Positions 25,365 through 36,644 are shown, counted from the stretch's first letter. The stretch is 64,000 nucleotides of DNA from Candidatus Limnocylindrales bacterium (GCA_035571835.1 DATNBU010000029.1:124001-188000); one strand, 5' to 3'. Notes: generated by a model not told the origin, from the sequence alone. Made by a program: numbers and translations.

Positions 25365-26243
25365 ATGAAGGTTCGTCATCGCTCGTCGCTCGCGTGGGGG
25401 CTGCTTGCGGCAAGCCTGACGGTGTTCGCTTTTGCAGGTACCGGCAGCGCGCAGACCGCGCAGAACTGCCTGGAAGCCCAGTCCCGCTTTGCCGGCACGA
25501 TCTGCCGTGGAATGGCCAAGTGTCACGTCAAGGCGATGAAGCACTCGACGTCGATCGATCCCGACTGCGTTCCGGGTCGCAAGACTGCGCTGATCAATCG
25601 TTACAACTCGATCGAAGCCGGCGACAACTGCCTCACCGAACCCGCGGGAAACACCATCGCAAACTCGCTGGAAACCGGTGTCGGCAACATCGCCAGTCCG
25701 ATCGGAACCGGCCAGTGCGCGTCGAAAAAAATGGGAGCGCTCGGCCGCGAGTGCAAGCAGATGATGATGTGCTACGCCGACAGCGCGGCGTCTTCCGCAC
25801 CCGGCGTCGATTCCGACTGCCTGAGCACAGCCATCAACACCCTGATGGAGCAGTTCGACAAGATCGAAGATCGCAACATCTGCAATACCACGGGTGATGC
25901 ATCGAACCGTTCCGATGACGTGGACATGCTGACCGACCAGACCTGGACGTATCTGCGCGGAGTCGGCACCACGACGACATCGACGACGACGACAACATCG
26001 AGCTCGACGACGACGACCATTCCTCCGACGTGTCTCGAAAACGGAGCTTACGATCCGTGCGTCGCGTATCGCGACAACGCCGCGTGCAAGACCTGCGTGG
26101 ATTCCGACACGGGACCCGACGCAGGAATCGCAACCTCGCTTTGCACGGCGGCCGGTCCGACCTGCAGCGATGCCGACAAGAACTCGGCGTGCGGTTACGC
26201 GATCAATTCGTCGACGGACTGCTCGCTGATCTGCTGTCCGTAA
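25365..26243 (+). CDS. Exported Cys-rich protein with Thr-rich linker (292 aa)
   Basis: ATG 25365 is chosen because ggagg lies 10 nt upstream; ATG 25350 is also in frame. The signal peptide (SLAWGLLAASLTVFAFAGTG) is cleaved near SAQ-TAQ. Residues 35-200 contain two related helical Cys-rich halves (CRGMAKCHVKAMKHSTSIDPDC / CKQMMMCYADSAASS...VDSDC), then a Thr/Ser linker (TTTTSTTTTTSSSTTTTIPP) and a Cys-dense C-terminus ending ICCP. Threonine linkers like this join domains of secreted proteins in deltaproteobacterial-type genomes. Function unknown. It is divergent from the 948-aa gene and tRNA-Gly lies downstream. Confidence 0.8.
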   Translation: MKVRHRSSLAWGLLAASLTVFAFAGTGSAQTAQNCLEAQSRFAGTICRGMAKCHVKAMKHSTSIDPDCVPGRKTALINRYNSIEAGDNCLTEPAGNTIANSLETGVGNIASPIGTGQCASKKMGALGRECKQMMMCYADSAASSAPGVDSDCLSTAINTLMEQFDKIEDRNICNTTGDASNRSDDVDMLTDQTWTYLRGVGTTTTSTTTTTSSSTTTTIPPTCLENGAYDPCVAYRDNAACKTCVDSDTGPDAGIATSLCTAAGPTCSDADKNSACGYAINSSTDCSLICCP

Positions 26244-26343
26244 ACACGGCGCAGAGACAGAGCCGATGCATTCACGCGCGGGCCGCGAGCGCGCGTGACT
26301 TGCATCCCGACCCGGTTCGGTTACAAGCGGGTCGTCCTCACGG

Positions 26344-26420
26344 GCGGGTGTAGCTCAGCTGGCTAGAGCGTCTGCTTGCCATGCAGAAGGTCGCCGGTTC
26401 GATCCCGGTCACCCGCTCCA
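26344..26420 (+). tRNA. tRNA-Gly (GCC anticodon), CCA encoded
   Basis: It starts gcgggtgtagctcagctgg, with acceptor gcgggtg/cacccgc, anticodon stem-loop ctgcttGCCatgcag, a T-arm containing ggttcgatccc, discriminator T and encoded CCA (26418-26420). 26244-26343 contains nothing else recognisable. Confidence 0.95.
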
Positions 26421-26507
26421 ACTTCTCCTTCCAGACATAGTGTTTTCCGGCTCCCGGATGTCCATTCCGGCATCCGTAGCCGTTGGCGGGCGCGCCGCCG
26501 GTGGACC

Positions 26508-27101
26508 CTATTCGGTCCCCCGCAGCCGGTAGAACACCTCGAAGTGGTACTCGACCGCTGACCAGACGCCTACGACCGCCGCAAGCATCAGCAGGATCAT
26601 GCCGATCTCGTGGAAGCTGACGCCGAAGTAGACGTAGTGGACGATGAGGAAGTGCACGCCGATGGTCTGGAGCAGCATTTTGGCCTTGCCGGTCACGTCG
26701 GCGCCAAGAACGATGCCTTCGGTCGCGGCGATGCTTCTCAAACCCGTCACGGCGAACTCACGGCCGACGATCAGCACCAGGATCCATCCCGGAATGCCGG
26801 GTTGCCGGGGCATGACCGCCAGCATCAGCAGCGTCGAGATCACGAGCAGCTTGTCGGCCAGAGGGTCGAGAAGTTTTCCGACCGCGGTCACGAACCCGTA
26901 GCGACGGGCGATCCAGCCGTCGAGGAAGTCGGTCAGCGACGCGCCGAGGTAAACGAACATCGCCGTCCAGGCTTCGCGCCGGCCGGGATGGGTCAGCAGC
27001 CAGGCGACCACGGGGATGGCGAGGATTCGCAGAAACGTCAGCAGATTCGGCAGGCTTCGAGCCCACGATTGCGGTTGTCGCGGCCCAGAGTTGATCCCCA
27101 T
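26508..27101 (-). CDS. pgsA: CDP-diacylglycerol-glycerol-3-phosphate 3-phosphatidyltransferase (197 aa)
   Basis: ATG 27101 has agga 8-11 nt upstream (aggaaacgca) and gives the family-size protein; an ATG at 27164 is further upstream. The CDP-alcohol phosphotransferase signature DFLDGWIARRYGFVTAVG, then KLLDPLADK, provides the D..DG..AR..G...D...D metal residues (Asp58, Asp61, Gly62, Arg66, Asp79, Asp83). At least five hydrophobic segments match an inner-membrane enzyme. It makes phosphatidylglycerophosphate, the first committed step toward phosphatidylglycerol and cardiolipin. It is convergent with tRNA-Gly and divergent from nadB. Confidence 0.92.
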   Translation of the reverse strand: MGINSGPRQPQSWARSLPNLLTFLRILAIPVVAWLLTHPGRREAWTAMFVYLGASLTDFLDGWIARRYGFVTAVGKLLDPLADKLLVISTLLMLAVMPRQPGIPGWILVLIVGREFAVTGLRSIAATEGIVLGADVTGKAKMLLQTIGVHFLIVHYVYFGVSFHEIGMILLMLAAVVGVWSAVEYHFEVFYRLRGTE

Positions 27102-27191
27102 TGCGTTTCCTGGCCGCAAGTCCTCCCGGGATTGGCGACCGGGCAACGTTATCCGGTTCGCCATAACCCTGCTACCGCTAGCCGCGGCTGG

Positions 27192-27270
27192 CGCTTCACG
27201 CTGGCGGCTGCTCACAGCGGCGGCTACCGCTTTACGCTGGCGGCTGCTCGCGGCGGTTACCGCTTCACGC
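27192..27270. repeat. Imperfect tandem repeat (33-36 bp units) in the pgsA-nadB divergent region
   Basis: The units cgcttcacgctggcggctgc... and cgctttacgctggcggctgc... are adjacent, followed by a partial third (cgcttcacgcttccggcg). The repeat occupies most of the 256-bp space where promoters for both genes must lie. No -10/-35 pair is obvious. Confidence 0.6.
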
Positions 27271-27357
27271 TTCCGGCGTGCAGGCCAACGGCTACTGCGG
27301 TGCAGTGGGCCGTCTTGTTGAGCACGCCTCCCCCGCCGGTACACTCCGCGAACTCCC

Positions 27358-28953
27358 ATGCGAAACTACGACTTCCTCGTCATCGGCGGCGGCATCGCCG
27401 GTATGACCTTCGCGCTCGAAGCCGCCCGGCACGGAAAGGTCGCGCTTCTGGCGAAGCGTTCGCTGGAGGATTCCAACACGAACTGGGCCCAGGGCGGCGT
27501 GGCCGCCGTCTGGGATGCCGGCGACACGCCGGAGTCGCATGCGGCCGACACCGTCGAAGCCGGCGCCGGTCTGTGCAACCGGCGCGTCGTCGACCTCGTC
27601 GTCACCGAAGGCCCGGCCCGCATCCGCGAGCTGATTGCGCTCGGCGTCCAGTTCTCGCTCAAGCAGGACAACGGCCGCTTCGGTACGGACTACGATCTTG
27701 GCCTCGAGGGCGGCCACTCGCACCGGCGCATTCTACACGCCGCCGACCACACCGGCCGCGAGATCGTGCGCGGCATGTCGGCCGCCGTGCTCGCCAATCC
27801 GAACATCGAGGTGCTCGAAAACCGCTTCGCGATCGACCTGCTGATCGACGAAAAGTTCGGCTACACCGGCGGCCGACCGCACTGCTGGGGCGCATACGTT
27901 CTCGACACCGACAGCGGCGAAGTGGAGACGTTCACCGCGCGGGCCACACTGCTTGCGACGGGAGGAACCGGGAAAGTCTACCTGTACACGTCGAACCCCG
28001 ACGTCGCGTCGGGTGATGGAATCGCGATGGCCTGGCGCGCCGGCTGCCGCGTGGCCGACATGGAATTCATCCAGTTCCATCCGACGTGCCTTTACCATCC
28101 GCTCGCCAAATCGTTCCTGGTCACCGAAGCGATGCGCGGCGAAGGGGCCGTGCTGCGAACGCCGGACGGCAATGCCTTCATGTCGAGCTACGATCCGCGT
28201 GCCGAGCTTGCGCCGCGCGACATCGTCGCACGCGCGATCGACAGCGAGATGAAGCGGCGCGGGTTCGACAACGTGCTTCTCGACGTCACCGCGCTCGGAG
28301 CCGATTTCCTGAAGAAGCGCTTCCCGGCGATCTACGAGCGCTGCCTCAGCTACGGCATCGACATCACGACGACGCCGATCCCGGTCGTCCCTGCCGCGCA
28401 CTACATGTGCGGCGGCGTGCTGACCGGCATCGACGGCGAAACCTCCATCGATCGCCTCTATGCAGCCGGCGAAGTTGCCATGACCGGCCTGCACGGCGCC
28501 AACCGACTCGCGTCGAACTCGCTGCTCGAAGGCGTCGTATTCGGACACCGCGCCGCCGTGCACGCCGCACGGCGCCTCGGCGAAGACCTGTCGCCGCCGC
28601 CCGCGCTACCGCCGTGGACCGCCGGCGCCGCCGTCGACATCGAAGAGTCGGTCGTCATCACGCACAACTGGGACGAAATCCGCCGCCTGATGTGGAACTA
28701 CGTCGGCATCGTCCGCAGCGACCGCCGCCTCGCCCGCGCCGCCGCCCGCATCACGATGCTCCGCGACGAAATCCAGCAGTACTACCGCGACTTCAAAGTG
28801 ACCCGCGACCTGCTCGAGCTGCGCAACATCGCGCTGGTTGCAGAGCTCATCATCCGAGCCGCGCGCACGAGAAGAGAAAGCCGCGGCCTCCATTTCAACC
28901 TGGACTGCCCCGAGCGCGACGACGCGCATTGGTTGCGGCACACGGTAGTCTGA
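27358..28953 (+). CDS. nadB: L-aspartate oxidase (531 aa)
   Basis: ATG 27358 starts directly with the FAD dinucleotide fold (YDFLVIGGGIAGMTFALEA). Also seen: SNTNWAQGGVAAVWD, HSHRRILHAADHTGREI, TGGTGKVYLYTSNPDVASGD, FIQFHPTCLYHP, VVPAAHYMCGGVLTGIDG with the active-site His/Arg region, and ANRLASNSLLEGVVFG. The C-terminal helical domain carries IRRLMWNYVGIVR. It oxidises L-aspartate to iminoaspartate for quinolinate synthesis. nadA, its partner, is at 63045 on the same strand but not linked. Confidence 0.95.
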   Translation: MRNYDFLVIGGGIAGMTFALEAARHGKVALLAKRSLEDSNTNWAQGGVAAVWDAGDTPESHAADTVEAGAGLCNRRVVDLVVTEGPARIRELIALGVQFSLKQDNGRFGTDYDLGLEGGHSHRRILHAADHTGREIVRGMSAAVLANPNIEVLENRFAIDLLIDEKFGYTGGRPHCWGAYVLDTDSGEVETFTARATLLATGGTGKVYLYTSNPDVASGDGIAMAWRAGCRVADMEFIQFHPTCLYHPLAKSFLVTEAMRGEGAVLRTPDGNAFMSSYDPRAELAPRDIVARAIDSEMKRRGFDNVLLDVTALGADFLKKRFPAIYERCLSYGIDITTTPIPVVPAAHYMCGGVLTGIDGETSIDRLYAAGEVAMTGLHGANRLASNSLLEGVVFGHRAAVHAARRLGEDLSPPPALPPWTAGAAVDIEESVVITHNWDEIRRLMWNYVGIVRSDRRLARAAARITMLRDEIQQYYRDFKVTRDLLELRNIALVAELIIRAARTRRESRGLHFNLDCPERDDAHWLRHTVV

Positions 28954-29053
28954 AGCGCGAGACGACAGACGCGATACGCCGAAGCCAAAAAACCAGACCG
29001 GACAACGTGGGACATCCGGCGTGCTTTCCGCGATGAGAGCTTCGCATCTACGA

Positions 29054-29179
29054 AGCCGGCCGTCGAGAAGGGTCCAGATGCGAGGCGGAGCCCGCGAGAG
29101 CGAGCGAGGCGTACTTCCCGTACGTTGAGCGAGCGAAGCGGCGACAACGAAGCAGATGGGCCCTTATCGGCGGTCGGCC
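29054..29179. mobile_element. MITE-like repeat, copy B (126 bp) with 9-bp flanking direct repeat
   Basis: Terminal arms ...ggccgtcgagaaggg and cccttatcggcggtcggcc are inverted repeats with the same conserved G/A mismatch next to the aaggg as copies A and C. The direct repeat catctacga flanks the element exactly (29045-29053 and 29180-29188), as expected for a target-site duplication. The internal consensus gcgtacttcccgtacgtt and gagcgagcgaagcggcg is shared with copies A and C. No ORF inside. It lies between convergent nadB and purF. Confidence 0.8.
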
Positions 29180-29233
29180 CATCTACGAGAGTCAGAGTGA
29201 CGACGGCCGAAGTCGAGCGTCAACGTGAAACGC

Positions 29234-30766
29234 TTATCGCCCCGCGACCGGCGACATTTCCATCGCGTGGAACAGCCGCATCTGGCGCGCTTCCTGGTCG
29301 TGGTTCACCTGGACCGGATAGCTTCTCGTGAAGCACGCATCGCAGAAGCCCTTCGAGCTGCGCTCCTCGGGATCGAGAAACGAATACAACCCCTCGTGCG
29401 AAAGGTAGGCAAGGCTGTCCGCCTGGATGTACTGGCGGATCGCCTCGATATCGAGGTTGTTCGCGATCAGCTCACCGTGCGTTGGTGTGTCCACTCCGAA
29501 ATAGCATGGGCTGATCGTCGGCGGCGCGCTGATGCGCATGTGGACTTCCTTGGCGCCGGCGCCGCGGATCATGCGCACGATCTTGCGGCTCGTGGTCCCG
29601 CGCACGATCGAATCGTCGATCACGATCACGCGCTTGCCCTCGAGCACGTCGCGCTGCGCGTTGAGCTTCACCTTGACGCCGAAGTTGCGGATCGAATCTT
29701 TCGGCTCGATGAACGTGCGCCCGACGTAGTGGTTGCGGATGAGCCCCATCTCGAACGGAAGACCCGACTGGTCGGCGAATCCGAGCGCGGCCGGCACGCC
29801 CGAGTCCGGCACCGGGATCACGATGTCGGCCTCCACCATCGATTCGCGCGCGAGCTGGCGGCCCATCTCCTTGCGGATCGCATAGACGTTGCGACCGAAA
29901 ATCCGCGAATCGGGCCGCGCGAAATACACGTACTCGAAGATGCATGCATTGGTCGAGACGTGGTGGAACGGCTTGATCGACTTCATCTCGTCGCCGCGAA
30001 GATGGACGACTTCGCCGGGCTCGATCTCGCGAACGTACTCGGCCTCGACGAGGTCCAGCGCACAGGTCTCGGACGCGACGACCCATGCGCCGTTCGGAAA
30101 TTTTCCGAGCACGAGCGGCCGGAAGCCGTGCGGATCGCGCGCGGCGATCAGCTCGTCCTCGGTCAGGAACAGTACGCAGTACGCGCCTTCGACCTGCCCG
30201 AGCGCGTCGATCACGCGATCGACGAGCGCGCCGCGCTTGGAGCCGGCGACAAGGTGCACGAGCACCTCGGTGTCGGACGTCGACTGGAAGATCGAGCCGT
30301 TTTCTTCGAGACGACGGCGGGTTTCCAGCGCGTTGACGAAGTTGCCGTTGTGGCACACCGCGAGGCTTCCGAGCGAGAACTCGGCGACGAGTGGCTGCGT
30401 GTTGCGAAGCAGCGTCTCGCCAGCGGTCGAATAGCGGTTGTGTCCGATGGCCGAGCTGCCGACGAGGCGGCGGATGACGTTTTCGTGAAAGACGTCGGCC
30501 ACCAGGCCGAGCCCGCGGTGGCTGATCAGCGCTTTACCGTTGCTCGAGACGATGCCGGAGCCTTCCTGTCCCCGGTGCTGCATCGCGTAGAGGCCGAGAT
30601 AGGCAAGGTTGGCCGCCTCCTCGTGCCCGTAGATGCCGACGACCGCGCATTCTTCGCGGAAGCGGTCGTCACGCGGCTCACCGCCCGACTCGGCATATGC
30701 GCGCGCCTCGGAGTCGTCCTGCTCGGCGGCTCGCAACGACGGTTCTGTGTAGCGGCCACCGGACAT
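29234..30766 (-). CDS. purF: Amidophosphoribosyltransferase (510 aa)
   Basis: ATG 30766 follows gggagg and lies one base past the purL stop. The N-terminal glutamine amidotransferase domain has its nucleophile in EECAVVGIYGHEEA (Cys40); the 39-residue lead is likely a cleaved propeptide as in Bacillus-type enzymes. The PRTase domain has the PRPP loop VIVIDDSIVRGTTSRKIV. Cysteines in GFCDACFTRSYPV, with NACIFEYVYFARPDS upstream, fit the [4Fe-4S]-containing, propeptide-processed PurF class. It commits PRPP to purine synthesis and is the last gene of the purB-C-S-Q-L-F set. Confidence 0.96.
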   Translation of the reverse strand: MSGGRYTEPSLRAAEQDDSEARAYAESGGEPRDDRFREECAVVGIYGHEEAANLAYLGLYAMQHRGQEGSGIVSSNGKALISHRGLGLVADVFHENVIRRLVGSSAIGHNRYSTAGETLLRNTQPLVAEFSLGSLAVCHNGNFVNALETRRRLEENGSIFQSTSDTEVLVHLVAGSKRGALVDRVIDALGQVEGAYCVLFLTEDELIAARDPHGFRPLVLGKFPNGAWVVASETCALDLVEAEYVREIEPGEVVHLRGDEMKSIKPFHHVSTNACIFEYVYFARPDSRIFGRNVYAIRKEMGRQLARESMVEADIVIPVPDSGVPAALGFADQSGLPFEMGLIRNHYVGRTFIEPKDSIRNFGVKVKLNAQRDVLEGKRVIVIDDSIVRGTTSRKIVRMIRGAGAKEVHMRISAPPTISPCYFGVDTPTHGELIANNLDIEAIRQYIQADSLAYLSHEGLYSFLDPEERSSKGFCDACFTRSYPVQVNHDQEARQMRLFHAMEMSPVAGR

Positions 30767-30767
30767 G

Positions 30768-33031
<2,264 letters not shown>

Positions 33032-33035
<4 letters not shown>

Positions 33036-33721
33036 GCTTGCCTCCGCAGTTTCGTCTTGGTCAGCCATGCGTGCACCGATCGGAACAGCACGACGGCATC
33101 GTCCGAGCCGAGAAGTGGATCGACGGCATGCTCCGGATGCGGCATCAGGCCGACGACATTACCGGCTTCGTTGGAAACGCCGGCGATGTCGCAGAGCGAA
33201 CCGTTGGGCGCGCCATCGGCGTAGCGGAACACGATGCGGCCTTCGCGTTCGAGGCGCTCGAGCTCGCCTTCACTGGCCACGAAACAGCCTTCGCCGTGCT
33301 TGACCGGGATCGACAGGACCTCGCCCTTCTCACACGCCGCGGTAAATGCCGTGTCCGTCGACTCGACGCGGACGCCGACGTTCTGGCAGATGAAGCGCAG
33401 CGACCGGTTGCGCACGAGCGCACCCGGCAGGAGTCCGGCCTCGCAGAGGATCTGAAAGCCGTTGCAGATGCCGAACACCGGACCGCCGCTCTTCGCATGC
33501 TCGGCTACGGCGCGCATGACCGGCGAGAATCGCGCCATCGCGCCGCAGCGCAGATAATCTCCGTACGAGAATCCTCCGGGAAGGATGATCGCGTCGACGC
33601 CTTTGGTGTCGGCGTCGCCATGCCACAGCATCGCAACGTCGTCGCCGATGACCGAGCCGACGGCATAAGCGGCGTCGCGCTCGTCACAGGAGCCTGGAAA
33701 AGCGACGACGCCCCACTTCAC
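33032..33721 (-). CDS. purQ: Phosphoribosylformylglycinamidine synthase glutaminase subunit PurQ (229 aa)
   Basis: GTG 33721 overlaps the purS stop as GTGA and begins [20 protein letters not shown]. The class I glutaminase triad is visible: nucleophile Cys in [20 protein letters not shown] and His/Glu in [13 protein letters not shown]. PurQ feeds ammonia to PurL. Its last codons contain the ggagg for purL. Confidence 0.95.
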
Positions 33722-33975
33722 GATGCAGCCTTCTCCACTTCGAACCGGTAGTCCTCGATGATGTCGTTGGCGAGAAGCCGCCGGCACATCTCATCGACGC
33801 GCGCCGAAACTGCCGCCTTGCTTTTGCCGTCGAGGCGAAGCTCGATCAGTTTTCCGAGCCGCGCATCGGCAACCTCGGCGTAACCGAGCGAATGCAGTGA
33901 CGATGCGACGGCTTTCCCCTGCGGATCGAGGATCGCCTTCTTCGGCATCACGAAGGCGCGGGCGACAAACGTCAT
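33718..33975 (-). CDS. purS: Phosphoribosylformylglycinamidine synthase subunit PurS (85 aa)
   Basis: ATG 33975 overlaps the purC stop as ATGA. The 85-residue protein has the PurS pattern KKAILDPQGKAVASSLHSLG, YAEVADARLGKLIELRLDG and NDIIEDYRFEV. PurS bridges PurL and PurQ in the three-subunit FGAM synthase. The longer open frame upstream lies inside purC and is discarded. Confidence 0.93.
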   Translation of the reverse strand: MTFVARAFVMPKKAILDPQGKAVASSLHSLGYAEVADARLGKLIELRLDGKSKAAVSARVDEMCRRLLANDIIEDYRFEVEKAAS

Positions 33976-34688
33976 ACGGCGGTCCGCCGGTCGATTTCCA
34001 GATAGGCTTCGGACACTTCGCCGAGATCCTGGCGGAAGCGATCCTTGTCGAGCTTCTTGCGCGTGGCCGCGTCCCAGAAACGGCACGTGTCCGGACAGAT
34101 CTCGTCGCCGAGCAGCACGCGTCCGTCAGCCGTGCGGCCGAACTCGAGCTTGAAGTCGACGAGCAGGATTCCGCGCTCGGCGAAGAACGGCCGGAGCAGC
34201 GCATTGACGGCCAGCGTCTGCCGCCGGATCTCGGCGAGCTCGGCTTCGGTTGCCCAGCCGAACGCGATCGCGTGGTCGTCGTTGATCAGCGGGTCGCCGA
34301 GCTCATCGGACTTGTAGCAGAACTCGATGATCGGCTTCTTGAGCTCCTCGCCTTCCGGACGGTCGAGCCGCTTCTTGCAGCTTCCGGTGATGATGTTTCG
34401 CAGGATCGTCTCGACCGGAATGATCTGCAGCCGCTCGACGAGCATCTCGCGGTCGGAAAGAGTCGCGACGTAGTGGTTGTCGATGCCGAGGCCTTTGAGC
34501 AGCGTGAACAGTCGCGCGGAGATGCGCTGGTTCAGCATGCCCTTCGACTCGATCGTGCCTTTCTTCTGCGCGTTGAACGCGGTCGCGTCGTCCTTGAAGT
34601 AGAAGATCAGCTTGGTCGGGTCGGTCGTCGCGTAGATCTTCTTGGCCTTGCCTTCGGCAATCATCTCGGTCTTTTCGGGTGCACTCAT
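33972..34688 (-). CDS. purC: SAICAR synthetase (238 aa)
   Basis: ATG 34688 overlaps the purB stop as ATGA. The sequence runs through MIAEGKAKKIYATTDPTKL, FKDDATAFNAQKKGTI, RNIITGSCKKRLDRPEG, AFGWATEAELAEI, LVDFKLEFGRTADGRVLLGD and EICPDTCRFWD, the conserved ATP and aspartate/CAIR sites of PurC. It condenses CAIR with aspartate. Confidence 0.95.
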   Translation of the reverse strand: MSAPEKTEMIAEGKAKKIYATTDPTKLIFYFKDDATAFNAQKKGTIESKGMLNQRISARLFTLLKGLGIDNHYVATLSDREMLVERLQIIPVETILRNIITGSCKKRLDRPEGEELKKPIIEFCYKSDELGDPLINDDHAIAFGWATEAELAEIRRQTLAVNALLRPFFAERGILLVDFKLEFGRTADGRVLLGDEICPDTCRFWDAATRKKLDKDRFRQDLGEVSEAYLEIDRRTAV

Positions 34689-35977
34689 GACGGATCCTCC
34701 TGCAGTCCTCTGTCGATAATGCCCGCCACGTGGGCGAGCGCATGACGCACGTCGAACGAATCTTCGATCTCGCCGCGGCTGAGGTGCGCGGAGATGTCGG
34801 GATCTTCCGCAACCATCGCCCGGAAGTCACCTTCGGCCAGTGCGCAACGCTGCACCCAGCCGTACGCAACCTCGCGCGCGAGCCCCTTGTCGACCAGCGA
34901 CAGCAACAGCCGTTCGGATGCAAGGCGCCCGCCGGTCAGGTCGAGATTCCGCTTCATGTTCGCGGGCCGCACTTCGAGGCCGCTTACGATCCCGGTCATG
35001 CGCGCCAGCATGAAGTCGAGCGCGATCGTCGAGTCGGGCGCGATCACGCGCTCGGCTGACGAGTGGCTGATGTCGCGCTCGTGCCACAGCGCGATGTTCT
35101 CGAGCGCCACCATCGCATTCGCACGCACCACGCGCGCCAGGCCGCAAAGGTTCTCGGACAGGATCGGATTGCGCTTGTGCGGCATCGCCGACGAGCCTTT
35201 CTGTCCCTTGCCGAACGGCTCGAGCGCTTCGAGCAGCTCGGTGCGCTGGAGGTGACGGATCTCGGTTGCAAACCGTTCGATGCCGCCGGCGACGACCGCG
35301 AGCGTCGCGAAGAACGCGGCGTGGCGGTCGCGCGGCACGACCTGGGTTGCGACCGGTTCCGGCGCGAGGCCGAGTTCGGACAGCACCTCCGCCTCGATGT
35401 CGGGGCCGTTGACGCCGTAGCTGCCGACCGCGCCCGAGAGCTTCCCGAACGCAATCTCGCGTGCGGCCTGCTCGAGCCGTGCCTGCGACCTCGTGAGCTC
35501 GGCGAACCAGCCGGCGAGCTTGAGGCCGAAAGTAATCGGCTGGGCATGGATCCCGTGGCTGCGCCCGACCATCACTGTCTCGCGATGAGCGTCGACCTGC
35601 TTGCGGACGGCAGCCTTGAGGCCCTCCAGCGTTTTCAGAAGAATTTTCGAGGCTTCGACGAGCTGGAGCGCGAACGCGGTATCGACGACGTCCGACGACG
35701 TCATGCCGAAATGCAGGAAGCGCCCCGCATCGCCGACCGTCTCGGCAACGGCGGTCACGAATGCGATGACGTCGTGATGAACGACCGCTTCGATCTCGGC
35801 GATGCGGTCGGCATTCACCTTTGCTTTGGCGCGGATCTCGGCGACGGCCTCGGATGGAATGGCCCCACGGCGTGCGAGCGCCGCGCACACGGCAACCTCG
35901 ATCTCGAGCATGAGCTCGTAGCGGCGCTGGTCGCTCCAGAGCGCTCCCATCTCGGCACGCGTGTATCTCGGTATCAT
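34685..35977 (-). CDS. purB: Adenylosuccinate lyase (430 aa)
   Basis: ATG 35977 (MIPRYTRAEMGALWSDQRRY) is at the expected family start. Fumarase-superfamily signature GSSAMPHKRNPILSENLCGL, the TSSDVVDTA loop, GRSHGIHAQPITFGLK with the general acid His, and ENIALWHERDISHSSAERV with the base His/Ser are all present. It acts at two steps, SAICAR to AICAR and adenylosuccinate to AMP. It is the first gene of the purBCSQLF set; 204 nt separate it from dut upstream. Confidence 0.96.
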   Translation of the reverse strand: MIPRYTRAEMGALWSDQRRYELMLEIEVAVCAALARRGAIPSEAVAEIRAKAKVNADRIAEIEAVVHHDVIAFVTAVAETVGDAGRFLHFGMTSSDVVDTAFALQLVEASKILLKTLEGLKAAVRKQVDAHRETVMVGRSHGIHAQPITFGLKLAGWFAELTRSQARLEQAAREIAFGKLSGAVGSYGVNGPDIEAEVLSELGLAPEPVATQVVPRDRHAAFFATLAVVAGGIERFATEIRHLQRTELLEALEPFGKGQKGSSAMPHKRNPILSENLCGLARVVRANAMVALENIALWHERDISHSSAERVIAPDSTIALDFMLARMTGIVSGLEVRPANMKRNLDLTGGRLASERLLLSLVDKGLAREVAYGWVQRCALAEGDFRAMVAEDPDISAHLSRGEIEDSFDVRHALAHVAGIIDRGLQEDPS

Positions 35978-36009
35978 TCAGGCCTGCCTGTCATTTCCGC
36001 GCCCACCCG

Positions 36010-36027
36010 ACAGGCCAGCGGGCCTGT
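36010..36027. repeat. Inverted repeat in the dut-purB gap
   Basis: acaggcc and ggcctgt flank agcg. No T-run follows on the transcribed (minus) strand, so it may be a leader hairpin or operator rather than a terminator. The rest of 35978-36181 contains a -10-like tgataaat (minus strand) but no convincing -35. Confidence 0.4.
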
Positions 36028-36181
36028 GGACAGAAAAAAGGAGAGCTCAGACCGGTCGATCAGCGGGGCGGAAACCCGCGATTTATCAGAATTGGGGATT
36101 CGGGAAAGCGGCGGCGGCGAATGTGTGCCCAAAACCGGCCGGATCGTGCGTTCCGCGACCCGCAGCCGGTTAAAGTTTCGC

Positions 36182-36640
36182 TCAGGATGTATGACCGAAC
36201 CCACCGTGTCCGCGTGCGGTATCGTCGAGCATCTCCACTTCCTCGATCTCGCAATCGGCAACCGGACAGATGACGAGCTGCGCGATGCGCTGTCCCGGCT
36301 CGATGCGAACAGGATCGGTCGAAAGGTTGATCAGGATGACCGAAACCTCGCCGCGGTAGTCGGGATCGATGGTCCCCGGAGCGTTCGGAATGCTGAGGCC
36401 CTGGCGCAGCGCAAGCCCGCTGCGCGGGCGCACCTGGCCTTCGTAACCACGCGGAATCGCGATCGCGAATCCGCAAGGTACGGCAAGGCGCGCGCCCGGA
36501 GCGATGACGATGGCCGACCCGATCGCAGCCGGCAGATCCATGCCGACGGCGCCGTCGGTCATGCGGCGCGGAAGCTCGACGGCAATGTTGCCGACGCGCC
36601 GCACTTGCACTCGAAGTGGTTCGCCGGCGCCGGGCACCAC
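36182..36640 (-). CDS. dut: dUTP diphosphatase (152 aa)
   Basis: GTG 36640 is four bases past the M16 peptidase stop. The trimeric dUTPase motifs are in order: [13 protein letters not shown] (I), [14 protein letters not shown] (II), [20 protein letters not shown] (III), GQRIAQLVI (IV) and the Gly-rich C-terminal arm [10 protein letters not shown] (V), which is slightly degenerate. It hydrolyses dUTP to dUMP, keeping uracil out of DNA. Confidence 0.95.
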   Translation of the reverse strand: MVPGAGEPLRVQVRRVGNIAVELPRRMTDGAVGMDLPAAIGSAIVIAPGARLAVPCGFAIAIPRGYEGQVRPRSGLALRQGLSIPNAPGTIDPDYRGEVSVILINLSTDPVRIEPGQRIAQLVICPVADCEIEEVEMLDDTARGHGGFGHTS

Positions 36641-36644
36641 GAGC

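Noticed and set aside
33036..33068. ATG 33068 as purL start
   Set aside because: GTG 33035 has a better-placed ggagg and a 4-nt overlap like adjacent junctions; the ATG would overlap purQ by 37 nt.
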